Below, one piece after another: positions 17,514 to 27,963 of a stretch of 64,000 nt of DNA; position 1 is the first letter of the stretch; the number at the start of each line of letters is the position of its first letter. Below the pieces are notes generated by a model. That model searched no databases and had not been told where the DNA came from. It worked only from the letters and a program-made list of their open reading frames with translations. Where the stretch lies: assembly GCF_902809855.1 (NCBI RefSeq), contig NZ_CADDWJ010000001.1, positions 186,001-250,000 on the forward strand, given 5' to 3'. This DNA comes from Acinetobacter sp. Marseille-Q1618. Lineage in GTDB: Bacteria; Pseudomonadota; Gammaproteobacteria; Pseudomonadales; Moraxellaceae. The position numbers and the translations under genes were made by a program.

Positions 17514-18617
17514 ATGACCATTCGATCAGTCACGATTAAAGGCTTTCGTTCCATACGCCATATGACTTTGCCGTTAAAACCACTCAATATCATTAGTGGT
17601 GCAAATGGCTGTGGAAAATCAAATCTTTATAAAGCTGTTCGTTTGTTACATGAAGCGGCTAATGGTCGTTTATCACAAGCGATTGCTGAAGAAGGTGGGA
17701 TTCAAAAAGTCATGTGGGCAGGTCGACATCGTGCAGGAGATCGAGCCAAAGATCCAAAACGAATGATTTTGTCGGTAGACATGCAAAATTATGATTATCA
17801 AATGGAAATAGGTTTTCCAGAACCTTTGATTAGTTTATTTGCACTCGACCCATTAGTGAAAAAAGAAAATATTTGGCTGAGTGGTTATCAGCGTCGTCGA
17901 ATGAGTGAGTTGATGGAACGCGTCAATCAAGCTGCATTTTTAAAGAATGTTGAGGGGGAGCGTATGAGTTACCCGATGACTTTAACGCAGGAAGATTCTA
18001 TTTTTGGTCAATTGTCCGATCCACATCTATATCCTGAAGTTTCTCAGGTACGAGAAACTCTAAAAAATTGGCGTTTCTATCACGAATTTTCGGTAAGCTC
18101 AAACTCACCGATGCGCGTTCCACAAGTCGGAATTCGTTCCCCAGTTTTGGCACATGATGGGGCAAATTTGGCAGCTGCTTTTGAAACATTACGGGAGCGT
18201 GGGCAGACTGAATCTTTGTATGCTGTGTTAGAAAAAGCTTTTCCGAACACTCAGTTTTATGTAGAGGAATTGGGTGGACGTTTTCAAATGATGATGAAAA
18301 GACAAGGGATTTTAAGAGCATTAGAAAGTGCTGAGTTTTCTGATGGGACATTACGCTTTTTATGTTTGGCCGTGGCTTTACTTAGTCCACGACCACCGAG
18401 TTTTATGGCATTAAATGAACCTGAAAATAGTTTACATCCTGATTTATTGCCTGCATTGGCGATGCTCATTGCTGAAGCTAGCCAATATACCCAGCTTTGG
18501 GTGACCAGTCATTCTTCTGATTTAGCGAAAATGATTAGGTATTATAAAGAAGTACAACATATTCAACTAGATCAAAAAGATGGAGAAACGGTAGTAGTGG
18601 CAATATCTGAAACATAA
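17514..18617 (+). CDS. AAA-type ATPase (RecF/SMC-like, AAA_21/COG4637 type)
   Basis: ABC-like ATPase of 367 residues, probably a cytoplasmic DNA-associated or chaperone-type ATPase; the exact role is unknown. Walker A is GANGCGKSN (residues about 29-37), preceded by the IKGFRSIRHMTLPL strand typical of RecF-like proteins. A signature-like SDGTLRFLCLAVALLSPRPP, Walker B MALNEPENSLHPDLL and H-loop VTSHSSDLAKMI follow. The start ATG at 17514 follows GGAAAATGCT; a TTG at 17502 is less likely. No nuclease gene such as an OLD TOPRIM partner is adjacent and no TOPRIM domain is seen in it, so it is not an obvious defence ATPase. Convergent with argG across a shared terminator. Confidence 0.85.
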   Translation: MTIRSVTIKGFRSIRHMTLPLKPLNIISGANGCGKSNLYKAVRLLHEAANGRLSQAIAEEGGIQKVMWAGRHRAGDRAKDPKRMILSVDMQNYDYQMEIGFPEPLISLFALDPLVKKENIWLSGYQRRRMSELMERVNQAAFLKNVEGERMSYPMTLTQEDSIFGQLSDPHLYPEVSQVRETLKNWRFYHEFSVSSNSPMRVPQVGIRSPVLAHDGANLAAAFETLRERGQTESLYAVLEKAFPNTQFYVEELGGRFQMMMKRQGILRALESAEFSDGTLRFLCLAVALLSPRPPSFMALNEPENSLHPDLLPALAMLIAEASQYTQLWVTSHSSDLAKMIRYYKEVQHIQLDQKDGETVVVAISET

Positions 18618-18640
18618 AAAATTAATATAAATAATAAGTT

Positions 18641-18680
18641 AAACCCCATAAGCTGTATTTAACTTATGGGGTTTGGTTTA
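18641..18680. terminator. Bidirectional terminator between the AAA ATPase gene and argG
   Basis: A 12-base perfect stem AAACCCCATAAG/CTTATGGGGTTT (18641-18652 and 18663-18674). The genes converge here and both could use it. Confidence 0.8.
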
Positions 18681-18712
18681 ATTTAAATACTGTTTTTATT
18701 CAACAGATTAAA

Positions 18713-20071
<1,359 letters not shown>

Positions 20072-20332
20072 TTACGAATATTGACACTCAAGGTGTGCCG
20101 AAAAAAAATTATATGGGCGATATGATAGCACTTTTTAATTGATGTTTTACCAAGATTCAACAACTCTAGTTAAAATTATTCAGTACTCGTTTATTTAAAA
20201 TAAGTAAAAAATATTTATTAATTTAATCAGCTTGCTGTAAGTTATATCCCATATTAATTTTAATAGTTTATCATTGTAGAGCATGTACAAATTTAGCACT
20301 TTTTATAGATAAAAATAAAATCAAGGAACAGT

Positions 20333-20689
20333 ATGAAACTCAATAAAACACTTTATTACATACACAACACTTTATTTGCGCTGTATTCGATTTTCATTGT
20401 TCTGCTAATTTTGATGATATTTACGTTAGGTGGAAAACAAACAGATTGGCTGGCTATTGTTGTCATTTTTTTGATTGTATGTGGATTGGCATATTTTCAT
20501 TATAAAGCGGCAATCGAAGTTGAAATGGGTACAGAAACAGGTAAGTTAATGTCTACATTTATAGGTTGTTTATTTTTGATTGGTTTTCCAATAGGTACAT
20601 GTATTGGATTGCTAATTCTACTCAATTTAAGAAAATCAAAATGGCAATATGGTCAACAATTAGAAACTGATTTAACGACTAATGAATAA
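20333..20689 (+). CDS. Small inner-membrane protein
   Basis: A 118-residue protein with about four hydrophobic segments: ALYSIFIVLLILMIFTLGG, AIVVIFLIVCGLAYF, FIGCLFLIGFPIG and CIGLLILLNL. It ends in a charged, asparagine-rich tail after LRKSKWQYG. I do not recognise a named family, though small proteins with the GTCIGLLILLNLRKSKW end are common in Acinetobacter as I recall. RBS AAGGAACAGT precedes the ATG. It stands alone between argG (divergent) and glyA. Function unknown. Confidence 0.75.
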   Translation: MKLNKTLYYIHNTLFALYSIFIVLLILMIFTLGGKQTDWLAIVVIFLIVCGLAYFHYKAAIEVEMGTETGKLMSTFIGCLFLIGFPIGTCIGLLILLNLRKSKWQYGQQLETDLTTNE

Positions 20690-21033
20690 AGTATAAAATA
20701 TGAAAGTTATAATGAAAGTTTGACTATTTGGCTGAGTAAATTGCTTTCTTAATGTTTTATGACATGAATCAATATTTTTTCTTAACTTATTGAAAATAAA
20801 ATGAACTAACATTAGAAGCATTACATTATCTGCTTATAATTTATATCAACATATAATTTACAAGATCACTTAAAAGTTAATGAGGCATACTTTTGCTGAT
20901 TTTCCCATTTTAAAAATACTTGGCTTTGAATCCAAACTGTTAATTTGACCTCAAATAAAACAGTTTTGTTGCAAACTTGAGATAATTTTATGACAAACTC
21001 AGTAAAGTTCACTCTCAATCTTTAAAAAGTTCA
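20690..21033 (+). other. Intergenic region upstream of glyA
   Basis: About 340 AT-rich bases. No open frame or terminator stands out. It ends in the extended -10 promoter of glyA. I do not see the glycine riboswitch motifs expected of some gly genes, nor a convincing PurR-type operator. Confidence 0.5.
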
Positions 21034-21042
21034 TGCTACAAT
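21034..21042 (+). promoter_or_regulatory. Extended -10 promoter of glyA
   Basis: TGCTACAAT matches the extended -10 element (TGnTATAAT with one change). The predicted start near 21049 gives a 47-base leader to the ATG at 21096 and excludes the longer frame starting at 21033. Confidence 0.6.
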
Positions 21043-21095
21043 ATGCGCCAATCTTAGCACGGCTTAAAAGCCCTACATTTCATAGGACCTCGCTA

Positions 21096-22349
21096 ATGTT
21101 TGCCAATATCTCTATTGCTGAATTTGACCCTGAATTAGCGCAAGCAATCTCGAATGAAGATGCTCGCCAAGAAGCGCATATCGAATTAATCGCTTCTGAA
21201 AACTATTGCTCACCAGCAGTAATGGAAGCACAAGGCTCAAAACTTACAAATAAATATGCAGAAGGCTACCCAGGCAAACGCTATTATGGTGGTTGTGAAT
21301 ATGTAGACGTGATCGAACAATTGGCAATTGATCGTGCGAAAGAACTTTTTGGTGCTGACTATGCAAACGTTCAACCGCATGCAGGCTCTCAAGCAAACTC
21401 AGCAGTTTATCTTGCGCTTTTGAATCCTGGCGATACAGTACTGGGTATGAGCCTTGCACATGGTGGTCACTTGACGCATGGTGCAAAAGTAAGCTTCTCT
21501 GGTAAAACATATAATGCTGTTCAGTATGGTTTAAACCCTGAAACTGGCGAAATTGACTATGAAGAAGTTGAACGTTTAGCTGTAGAACACAAACCACGTA
21601 TGATCGTGGCAGGTTTCTCTGCATATAGCCAAATCGTAGATTGGCAACGTTTCCGTGACATCGCGGACAAAGTAGGTGCTTATTTATTCGTTGATATGGC
21701 ACACGTGGCAGGTTTAGTGGCTGCAGGTGTTTACCCAAGCCCAGTACAAATTGCTGACGTCACTACGACGACTACACATAAAACTTTACGTGGTCCACGT
21801 TCGGGTTTAATCCTTGCAAAAGCAAACGAAGAAATCGAGAAAAAACTTCAGTCTGCTGTATTCCCTGGAAACCAAGGTGGTCCGCTTGTTCATGCTGTAG
21901 CAGCGAAAGCAATTTGCTTTAAAGAAGCAATGTTGCCTGAATATAAAGAATACCAAAAGCAAGTGGTTGTGAATGCTAAAGCAATGGCTGAAGTATTAAT
22001 CGCTCGCGGTTATGATGTGGTTTCTGGTGGTACTGAAAACCATTTATTCTTATTGTCTTTGATTAAACAAGACATTACTGGTAAAGATGCAGATGCTTGG
22101 TTAGGTGCTGCTCACATTACAGTAAATAAAAACTCTGTACCAAATGATCCACGTTCTCCATTTGTAACTTCTGGTATTCGTATCGGTACACCTGCTGTAA
22201 CAACGCGTGGTTTTGGTGAAGCAGAAGTGCGTGAGCTTGCTGGTTGGATCGCTGACATTTTAGATGCAAAAGGTGAAGAAGCGGTGATCAATGCAGTGAA
22301 AGCGAAAGTTGAAGCGGTATGTGCTAAATTCCCAGTTTATGCAAAATAA
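21096..22349 (+). CDS. glyA: Serine hydroxymethyltransferase
   Basis: PLP enzyme of 417 residues that converts serine and tetrahydrofolate to glycine and methylene-tetrahydrofolate. The PLP lysine is in [13 protein letters not shown] (about residue 228), the folate and substrate contacts in [17 protein letters not shown] and [10 protein letters not shown], and [15 protein letters not shown] near the C-terminus. The ATG at 21096 gives the standard length; the 21-residue extension upstream is not homologous and precedes the likely transcript start. A terminator follows directly. Confidence 0.97.
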   Translation: MFANISIAEFDPELAQAISNEDARQEAHIELIASENYCSPAVMEAQGSKLTNKYAEGYPGKRYYGGCEYVDVIEQLAIDRAKELFGADYANVQPHAGSQANSAVYLALLNPGDTVLGMSLAHGGHLTHGAKVSFSGKTYNAVQYGLNPETGEIDYEEVERLAVEHKPRMIVAGFSAYSQIVDWQRFRDIADKVGAYLFVDMAHVAGLVAAGVYPSPVQIADVTTTTTHKTLRGPRSGLILAKANEEIEKKLQSAVFPGNQGGPLVHAVAAKAICFKEAMLPEYKEYQKQVVVNAKAMAEVLIARGYDVVSGGTENHLFLLSLIKQDITGKDADAWLGAAHITVNKNSVPNDPRSPFVTSGIRIGTPAVTTRGFGEAEVRELAGWIADILDAKGEEAVINAVKAKVEAVCAKFPVYAK

Positions 22350-22364
22350 GCATTAACTTGAGAG

Positions 22365-22388
22365 AGCCTCCTCAAGGAGGCTTTTTTT
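22365..22388 (+). terminator. Rho-independent terminator after glyA
   Basis: AGCCTCC-TCAA-GGAGGCT followed by seven T residues, 15 bases after the stop. Confidence 0.92.
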
Positions 22389-22511
22389 ATAACTTTGAAA
22401 AAGTTAGTAGATTATTCAATTATGATATTTTCTGTTATAAGTGGATATGAGAAATTTATTTTTTATTGCTGTTGCTCTTTCATCACATTTAAATTTAAGG
22501 AAGTGAAGTAG

Positions 22512-22916
22512 ATGGCTCAACCAAAAATTATTATTACTGAACAAGATTTACATCGTTTAGAAACGATGCTTGAACATCAATCTAAATTAACCCCAACAAT
22601 GGAACATTTAGAAGATGAGTTAGCTCGTGCAGATGTGGTTGCTCCACAAGACATTCCTGCAAATATTGTGACAATGAATGCTAAGGTGTTGATTACGATT
22701 GCGCCTGCAACAGAGGCAACAGAAATTACCTTGGTATATCCACATGATTTTAAAGGGGATAAAGGTCAAGTAAATATCCTTGCGCCTATCGGGGCAGCGA
22801 TTATCGGATTGGCAGAAGGACAAGAAATTGAGTGGCCACAACCTGATGGTCATACGATGAAAGTTAAAATTGAAAAAGTCCTTTATCAACCTGAGCGTGA
22901 AGGCAACTTCCTATAA
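22512..22916 (+). CDS. rnk: Nucleoside diphosphate kinase regulator (GreA/GreB family)
   Basis: A 134-residue protein with a short N-terminal coiled coil (ITEQDLHRLETMLEHQ) and the GreA/GreB C-terminal domain (VTMNAKVLITI, TLVYPHDFKGDKGQVNILAP, IGAAIIGLAEGQEIEWPQPD). The coiled coil is much shorter than in GreA, which is the mark of Rnk: it binds RNA polymerase but cannot cleave backtracked RNA. E. coli Rnk affects nucleotide pools. Start follows GGAAGTGAAGTAG. Single-gene unit with its own terminator. Confidence 0.9.
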   Translation: MAQPKIIITEQDLHRLETMLEHQSKLTPTMEHLEDELARADVVAPQDIPANIVTMNAKVLITIAPATEATEITLVYPHDFKGDKGQVNILAPIGAAIIGLAEGQEIEWPQPDGHTMKVKIEKVLYQPEREGNFL

Positions 22917-22922
22917 GTATTT

Positions 22923-22952
22923 AAAGCCATCGTTGAGATGGCTTTATATTTT
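22923..22952 (+). terminator. Rho-independent terminator after rnk
   Basis: Nine-base stem AAAGCCATC/GATGGCTTT with loop GTTGA and an AT-rich T tail. Confidence 0.8.
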
Positions 22953-23109
22953 TTAGTCATTCAATAAAGTAATCTAAATCTACGTTTTTTAAATGATATA
23001 TCAAAATCCAAAAATATTTAGGTATGACAATGAGTAATTAAGTCCCTATTTTTGATTTGAAAGTAACTTAAATATTTAAGTTACTAAAATCAAATTAAAT
23101 TTTTAAAAA

Positions 23110-23652
23110 TTAAAATGCAGTTTGTGCTTTTAATTCTAAATATACTTTTAAATCTTTTGGATAATTGTGAATCAGCGCAAGAAAATGAGCCTTATTGCCT
23201 TGATATAGAGCACGTGTTGCTTCTTCATAGTTGGGCATATTGCCTAACATTGCCAACATAAAATGATCTATTGCTTGCTTGGCTAACATAATATTACTTT
23301 CAGAAGAAGGGTCATTTAACTCTTTATCAATCAATTTTCGAATTACTGCAGAGGCACTTGAACTTTGCTGGTCTAACCAATTCCAGTGTTTTTGTTGCAA
23401 CGTAATTTCACGAGAAATTACTCCTAATTTTGGACGTCCCACTTTTTTGACGTATTCGACTTCAGTATAACGTTGTTTTAAATCATCTTCTGAACCCGAA
23501 AGATCTAAATCGATTTGCTGACCTGTTTGATCATTAAAAACTAGTACATTCATTTCAGATTGCTTTTGCAGTGCTAAAGCCACATTAAACAGAGAATCAG
23601 TGATGATTCGAGTATCTCCACGAAAGGCAGTATAACGATTTGCAATGCTCAT
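23110..23652 (-). CDS. DUF2239 family protein
   Basis: Soluble protein of about 180 residues of unknown function. The family hallmarks are YTAFRGDTRIITDSL near the N-terminus, a D.SG..DDL core, and VGRPKLGVISREITLQQKHW with WLDQQSSSASAVIRKLID, which looks like a short ribbon or helix-turn-helix element and may bind nucleic acid (inference). The ATG at 23652 is preferred over 23664. Two 17-base direct repeats lie immediately upstream (23677 and 23708) and may control it. Single-gene unit. Confidence 0.85.
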   Translation of the reverse strand: MSIANRYTAFRGDTRIITDSLFNVALALQKQSEMNVLVFNDQTGQQIDLDLSGSEDDLKQRYTEVEYVKKVGRPKLGVISREITLQQKHWNWLDQQSSSASAVIRKLIDKELNDPSSESNIMLAKQAIDHFMLAMLGNMPNYEEATRALYQGNKAHFLALIHNYPKDLKVYLELKAQTAF

Positions 23653-23676
23653 TTTAGTATTCATATTAAATATTTC

Positions 23677-23724
23677 TATCAGGGTAAAATTAATTTAAGG
23701 TGAATATTATCAGGGTAAAATTAA
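23677..23724. repeat. Direct repeat pair, 17 bp, 31 bp period
   Basis: TATCAGGGTAAAATTAA occurs at 23677-23693 and again at 23708-23724 with no mismatch. A period of 31 bp is close to three DNA turns, so two copies would face the same side of the helix. It lies in the promoter region of the DUF2239 gene, suggesting a tandem operator. Confidence 0.75.
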
Positions 23725-23813
23725 AATGACAAATAAAACTTGAACAGTTATCATTAAAAAATAAAAATTAATATTTTAAGTGCTGAAAAATTAAAGCAAT
23801 AAGAAAGTGATTT

Positions 23814-24143
23814 TTATAGGTAAGCCTTGAGAATAGTTGAATATTCAGCCAAGGATTTTACTCCTGCAATTCGTTTTATAATTTCCCCATTCCTAAAAAT
23901 CAAAGTAGAGGGTAAACCGTAGACGTTATAACGTAATGTCAAAATAGGCGATTGATCGATATTCACTTTACCAAATTTAACTTCAGGATTGGACTCAGAA
24001 AATTGAGCTGCGAATTGTTCAAAAATAGGAAAATTTTGTAGACAAGGTGCACACCAATCAGCATAAAAACGGATCACTGCGACTCCTTCAAACCATTCAA
24101 ATTCTTGAAAGTTATTTTCTGAATATTCGGTGATGAGCGACAT
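23814..24143 (-). CDS. Thioredoxin-like protein
   Basis: A 109-residue thioredoxin fold protein with the active site WCAPC in VIRFYADWCAPCLQNF and the cis-proline in YGLPSTLIFRNGE. No signal peptide, so it is cytoplasmic. WCAPC differs from the WCGPC of the main thioredoxin, so it is probably a secondary, specialised thioredoxin. The ATG at 24143 follows CAGGAAAGTTTTAAC; in-frame codons further upstream (to 24212) lack homology and would run into the acetyltransferase gene. It likely shares a transcript with that gene, which lies 53 bases upstream. Confidence 0.9.
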   Translation of the reverse strand: MSLITEYSENNFQEFEWFEGVAVIRFYADWCAPCLQNFPIFEQFAAQFSESNPEVKFGKVNIDQSPILTLRYNVYGLPSTLIFRNGEIIKRIAGVKSLAEYSTILKAYL

Positions 24144-24196
24144 GTTAAAACTTTCCTGCATTTTCATTGATTGTTTTGCATTTATATATTCGGCAG

Positions 24197-24637
24197 CTAG
24201 TGAGCAGACCAATACATATCAAATTGTGGATGATCTGTATGTATATCCATAGACTCTCGCACAATTTGAAAAGCATTTTTGCGATAAAACTGTACGGCAT
24301 TCGTATTTTCCGTATAAACCTGTAAGTTCAGCTCAGTAAATTGCTGTTGCGCAAATTGCAAAAGTTGAGAACCGAAACCATATCTCTGAAATTCAGGTGC
24401 AACAAACAGTGCCGCCAAAAATTGTTCTGCTTTTAACACAGATATAAAGCCAGCCACGATACCATTTTGCTCAATGATATGGTTTTCCGCCATCGGGAGA
24501 TAAATATCACGCATATTGCACAATTGTGCTTGCCAAAAATGTGCAGGAATAAAATGATGGGCTTGCATGGACGCATCTAGCCAAATTTGAAGCATTTGCG
24601 TTATATCATCGGCATTTGCGACTCTAATCAAAGGCAT
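24197..24637 (-). CDS. GNAT family N-acetyltransferase
   Basis: Acetyl-CoA-dependent N-acetyltransferase of about 146 residues. The acetyl-CoA motif A appears as LFVAPEFQRYGFGSQLLQFA (Q/RxxGxG/A form), with VYTENTNAVQFYRKNAFQIV as motif B. The N-terminus IRVANADDITQMLQIWLDAS and the HHFIPAHFW segment resemble E. coli YjaB, whose substrate is not settled. Start chosen at MPLIRV (24637); MFHAM at 24649 is also possible. Followed by the thioredoxin-like gene on the same strand. Confidence 0.88.
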   Translation of the reverse strand: MPLIRVANADDITQMLQIWLDASMQAHHFIPAHFWQAQLCNMRDIYLPMAENHIIEQNGIVAGFISVLKAEQFLAALFVAPEFQRYGFGSQLLQFAQQQFTELNLQVYTENTNAVQFYRKNAFQIVRESMDIHTDHPQFDMYWSAH

Positions 24638-24757
24638 AGCATGAAACATCAATAGATTGAATGATGAATGGATTATACATAAGTCCACTGTTATTCAAAC
24701 TGAAGCAGCTTTATGTTCAAATAGAGAAAGTTAAAGTAAAAAATGAAATAGGAATAG

Positions 24758-25753
24758 ATGATGTCACAAGCAACAATGCAACAGATTATTATTACTGAAC
24801 CGGGTGGTGTAGAAAAACTGGCGTATGAAACAGTTACAGTGCCAACCGCACAAGCAGATGAAGTTTTGGTGAAAGTGCATGCCTTTGGAATTAACCGTCC
24901 AGACATTTTACAGCGTCAAGGCTTATATCCGATGCCGAAAGGGGTAACGCCTGTACCAGGTTTGGAAGTTGCGGGTGAAGTGGTTGCGGTTGGCAGTGAT
25001 GTCAGTAAGTTCCAAGTGGGTGATAAAGTCTGTGGTCTGACTAATGGTGGTGGTTATGCTGAATATTGCGTTGTGCCTGAAAGTCAGACGATTACGATTC
25101 CACAAGGTGTGAGCTTTGTGCAAGCGGCAGCCATTCCAGAAACATTCTTTACTGTATGGGCAAACGTGTTTCAAATGGGCAATGCCAAAGCTGGTGAAAC
25201 AGTACTGGTACATGGTGGTGCAAGTGGGATTGGTACGACTGCGCTGATGTTATGTAAGTCTTTGGGATTAAAAAGCTTCGCAACGGTAGGTTCAGATGAA
25301 AAAGTACAAGCGATTGCTGATTTGACCGATGCGATTAATTACAAAACCCAAGATTTTGAGCAAGTGATTAATGAAAAAACAGAAAATGGTGGTGTTGATG
25401 TGATTTTAGATATGGTTGGTGCGCCATATTTAGAGAAAAACCTGAATCTATTACGCCGTGATGGTCGTTTGGTTTATATTGCATTTTTAGGCGGTGCTAA
25501 GGCCAAAGATGTGAAGTTGGGTCAAATTATGATGAAGCGTTTGACCATTACAGGTTCAACCATGCGTGCACGTAATACTGCTGAAAAGGCAGCAATTGCG
25601 CAAGGTTTGATGGAAAATGTTGCTCCGCTTTGGGCAAAAGGCGAATGTTTGCCAATGATTTATCGTACTTTTAAATTTGATCAAATCCAAGAAGCACATG
25701 CAATCATGGATACAGGTGAACATATCGGTAAAGTTGTAGTCGAAGTGCTTTAA
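24758..25753 (+). CDS. NAD(P)H quinone oxidoreductase, zinc-independent MDR superfamily
   Basis: A 331-residue member of the medium-chain reductase family, QOR/PIG3 branch. It has the GroES-like domain with VHAFGINRPDILQRQGLYP and the nucleotide-binding VHGGASGIGTTALMLCKSLG at about 150. It lacks the cysteine set for structural zinc seen in alcohol dehydrogenases. It probably reduces quinones or small enones with NADPH. RBS AGGAATAG; ATG at 24758 or the adjacent 24761. Divergent from the acetyltransferase gene. Confidence 0.92.
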   Translation: MMSQATMQQIIITEPGGVEKLAYETVTVPTAQADEVLVKVHAFGINRPDILQRQGLYPMPKGVTPVPGLEVAGEVVAVGSDVSKFQVGDKVCGLTNGGGYAEYCVVPESQTITIPQGVSFVQAAAIPETFFTVWANVFQMGNAKAGETVLVHGGASGIGTTALMLCKSLGLKSFATVGSDEKVQAIADLTDAINYKTQDFEQVINEKTENGGVDVILDMVGAPYLEKNLNLLRRDGRLVYIAFLGGAKAKDVKLGQIMMKRLTITGSTMRARNTAEKAAIAQGLMENVAPLWAKGECLPMIYRTFKFDQIQEAHAIMDTGEHIGKVVVEVL

Positions 25754-25911
25754 AATTAAATCTGTTTCGTGTGGGGAAAATTTTCCTGCACGAATAGATG
25801 TGTGGAATAAGATGTAGCATGACATTCATATAATTCTCAAATTTTAACTCTGATTTAATTTTAAAATTATGCGAAAATAACCCCTCAAATTTTTTGTATT
25901 TTAGGACTCCC

Positions 25912-26415
25912 ATGACAGATTCTTCTGCATCGTTAAGCGATATTGAAATTTTAGATATTTTACAGTCAATGAAATCTGACGAATTAAATGTCGAAGCAAA
26001 AAAAATCATTCGTGAAGGCGGAAAAGCAGGGCGTCAAGAATCACATAAACAAGCTCTGGTGGCATTGCATGACAGTTTTGAAGAAAAATTTGTAGAAGCT
26101 GCTACTATGGCTTTGCATTTAAATGAAGCACAAGCCAAAAAAATTCGTTATAAAAAAGATCGTATTCGTATTTTGAAAGCCAAAGGGATTGATTATCTAG
26201 CCATCGATGGGGCTGAAACAGCGCAGGTTTTATCACAAGTTGCACAAGCTATTTTGCGTGAAGATGCAACTGTAACCCATGATTTACATAATATTTTCCC
26301 ATTTTGGAAAGAAGGTTGGCCGATGGTGCAGTTTGATAGTGCTTTCAAAATTTTAGATGAAGATATTATGATTCATTATCAAGCAGTTTTAGATACTTTG
26401 ATTCAAAGACATTGA
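25912..26415 (+). CDS. Hypothetical protein, 167 residues
   Basis: Soluble, helix-rich protein (many Lys, Glu, Ala) of unknown function. Segments include SLSDIEILDILQSMKSDEL, KKIIREGGKAGRQESHKQAL and KKIRYKKDRIRILKAKG, a strongly basic stretch that could bind nucleic acid or a ribosomal partner, followed by TVTHDLHNIFPFWKEGW. The ATG at 25912 follows TTAGGACTCCC; a TTG at 25894 is not likely. No family recognised. Convergent with the CNNM transporter gene across a shared palindromic terminator. Confidence 0.8.
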   Translation: MTDSSASLSDIEILDILQSMKSDELNVEAKKIIREGGKAGRQESHKQALVALHDSFEEKFVEAATMALHLNEAQAKKIRYKKDRIRILKAKGIDYLAIDGAETAQVLSQVAQAILREDATVTHDLHNIFPFWKEGWPMVQFDSAFKILDEDIMIHYQAVLDTLIQRH

Positions 26416-26469
26416 TTTCTAAATTGATATTTTAAAAATAATATTAAAGTCACTTTATTATGATGGTTT

Positions 26470-26499
26470 AAGAAGCTCTAAATTTAGAGCTTCTTTTAT
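26470..26499. terminator. Bidirectional terminator between the 167-residue gene and the CNNM gene
   Basis: A perfect 26-base palindrome, AAGAAGCTCTAAA followed by TTTAGAGCTTCTT, with T-rich ends on both strands. Confidence 0.85.
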
Positions 26500-26506
26500 T
26501 TTGATG

Positions 26507-27838
26507 TTACTGACTGACTTCACTTTGCTCAGTTTCTGATTCACTTCTTTCAAGCAAACGTGTGACCAGCAATTGGTCGATTTTAAAATGGTCTACGTCT
26601 ACTACTTCGAATTTATAGGCATCAAAAATGACAGTATCGGCAGGACGAGGAATTTTGCGTAATTTATACATCATAAAACCTGCTAAGGTTTCATAATTTT
26701 CTTCCTCAGGCATCTCATCGAGTGCCAGCGCATGTTTTAAATCCTCAATTGGCGTACTTCCATCAATCAACCAAGAATTATTATCACGTTTAATGATTTG
26801 CTGTTCTTCCTCAATCGGGGTGACCCAATCACCCATCACCGTAATCATAATGTCTGAAAGCGTAATCACACCTACTACAAGAGCATACTCATTGATGACC
26901 ACTGCAAATTTTTCTTTGGTCGAGCGGAAACGGTCAAGCAACTCAGACAGTGTTAAGGTGTCAGGAATGGTTAGGACATTACGGATGGTATTTTCGTTGA
27001 GTTGTAACAAAGACTGATTGTTTAAAATACGCACTAAAATATCTTTAGAGTCGACATAACCAATCACATCATCAATATTATTATTACACACTAAAAACTT
27101 TGAATAGGGATATTCTGCAAGCTTTTGACGAATACTTTCTTCTGACTCTTTTAGTGTGAAAAATACTACATTTTCTCGTGTAGTCATACTTGAAGGGACA
27201 TTACGTTCTTCTAGCTCAAACACATTTTCAATAAAATGATGTTCTTGCTTTTGTAAAACCCCTGCTTGCGCACCTGCATCCATCACCGCAGAAATATCAT
27301 CAAAAGTGATATTGTCGTCACGCGTCGTGTTGACTTTAAATAGTCGAAATAACAAATTGGCGATCATGTTAATAAACCAAGCCAAAGGTTTACACACGAT
27401 GATAAAAATTTGAATCGGGTTAATGACTGCGACTGCGATTTTCTCAGGTGCGATCATTGCCAAACGTTTCGGCATTAAGTCAGCAAATAAAATGAATAAT
27501 GACGTGACTAAAGTAAAAGACAGTGAAAAGCTGATGGTATCTGCCCACGGCCCTGTATAAAAACCTGAAACTAAACTTAGGAAATAAGGACGAAAAGCAC
27601 CTTCACCCAATATACCGCCTAAAATTGCAACTGCATTTAGACCAATTTGAGAAGCTGCAAAAAAATCTGCTGAATTTTCTTGTAAATCAAGAACCTTTTG
27701 TGCCCGGTCATCTCCAGTTTCTGCGAGTATTTTTAATTTAACTTTGCGTGCGCCAGCAAGGGCGATTTCAGTTAAAGATAAAAATCCAGCACCTATAATA
27801 AGGAGTGCCATAATGACGATATTTTGAAAAAGGCTCAC
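26507..27838 (-). CDS. CNNM/HlyC-type membrane protein (DUF21, CBS pair, CorC_HlyC)
   Basis: A 443-residue inner-membrane protein of the YtfL/CorB class, linked to Mg/Co efflux or polyamine and acid tolerance in relatives. Layout: DUF21 transmembrane domain (about 1-190: IVIMALLIIGAGFLSLTEIALAGAR first helix, then LFILFADLMPKRLA), CBS pair (about 205-330; MTTRENVVFFTL, VITLSDIMITVMGD), and a C-terminal CorC_HlyC domain (LIDGSTPIEDLKHAL, ETLAGFMMYKLRKIPRPAD). Start is a GTG preceded by CAGGTGGATTC. Older annotations call it haemolysin; transport is more likely. Confidence 0.93.
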   Translation of the reverse strand: MSLFQNIVIMALLIIGAGFLSLTEIALAGARKVKLKILAETGDDRAQKVLDLQENSADFFAASQIGLNAVAILGGILGEGAFRPYFLSLVSGFYTGPWADTISFSLSFTLVTSLFILFADLMPKRLAMIAPEKIAVAVINPIQIFIIVCKPLAWFINMIANLLFRLFKVNTTRDDNITFDDISAVMDAGAQAGVLQKQEHHFIENVFELEERNVPSSMTTRENVVFFTLKESEESIRQKLAEYPYSKFLVCNNNIDDVIGYVDSKDILVRILNNQSLLQLNENTIRNVLTIPDTLTLSELLDRFRSTKEKFAVVINEYALVVGVITLSDIMITVMGDWVTPIEEEQQIIKRDNNSWLIDGSTPIEDLKHALALDEMPEEENYETLAGFMMYKLRKIPRPADTVIFDAYKFEVVDVDHFKIDQLLVTRLLERSESETEQSEVSQ

Positions 27839-27883
27839 GAATCCACCTGTGGATCTTGATTATTATGAATATTTTTAACACAA

Positions 27884-27923
27884 AAGCACTCAAGAGAATA
27901 TTAAATTGGGCTCTTGAGTGCTT
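27884..27923 (-). terminator. Inverted repeat between the LysR gene and the CNNM gene
   Basis: A 13-base perfect stem AAGCACTCAAGAG/CTCTTGAGTGCTT with a 14-base loop. It lies 40 bases after the LysR stop on the minus strand, so it is most likely its terminator, though the T run is poor. Confidence 0.65.
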
Positions 27924-27963
27924 AGTATAATCTGAAAATGTTAAATCTTATAAAACTAGATCA

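Noticed and set aside
17514..18617. OLD-type or Gabija-type phage defence ATPase
   Set aside because: No TOPRIM domain in the protein and no helicase or nuclease partner beside it; neighbours are housekeeping genes.
21033..21095. Extended N-terminus for GlyA
   Set aside because: It starts before the predicted transcription start and lacks homology; the ATG at 21096 gives the family length.
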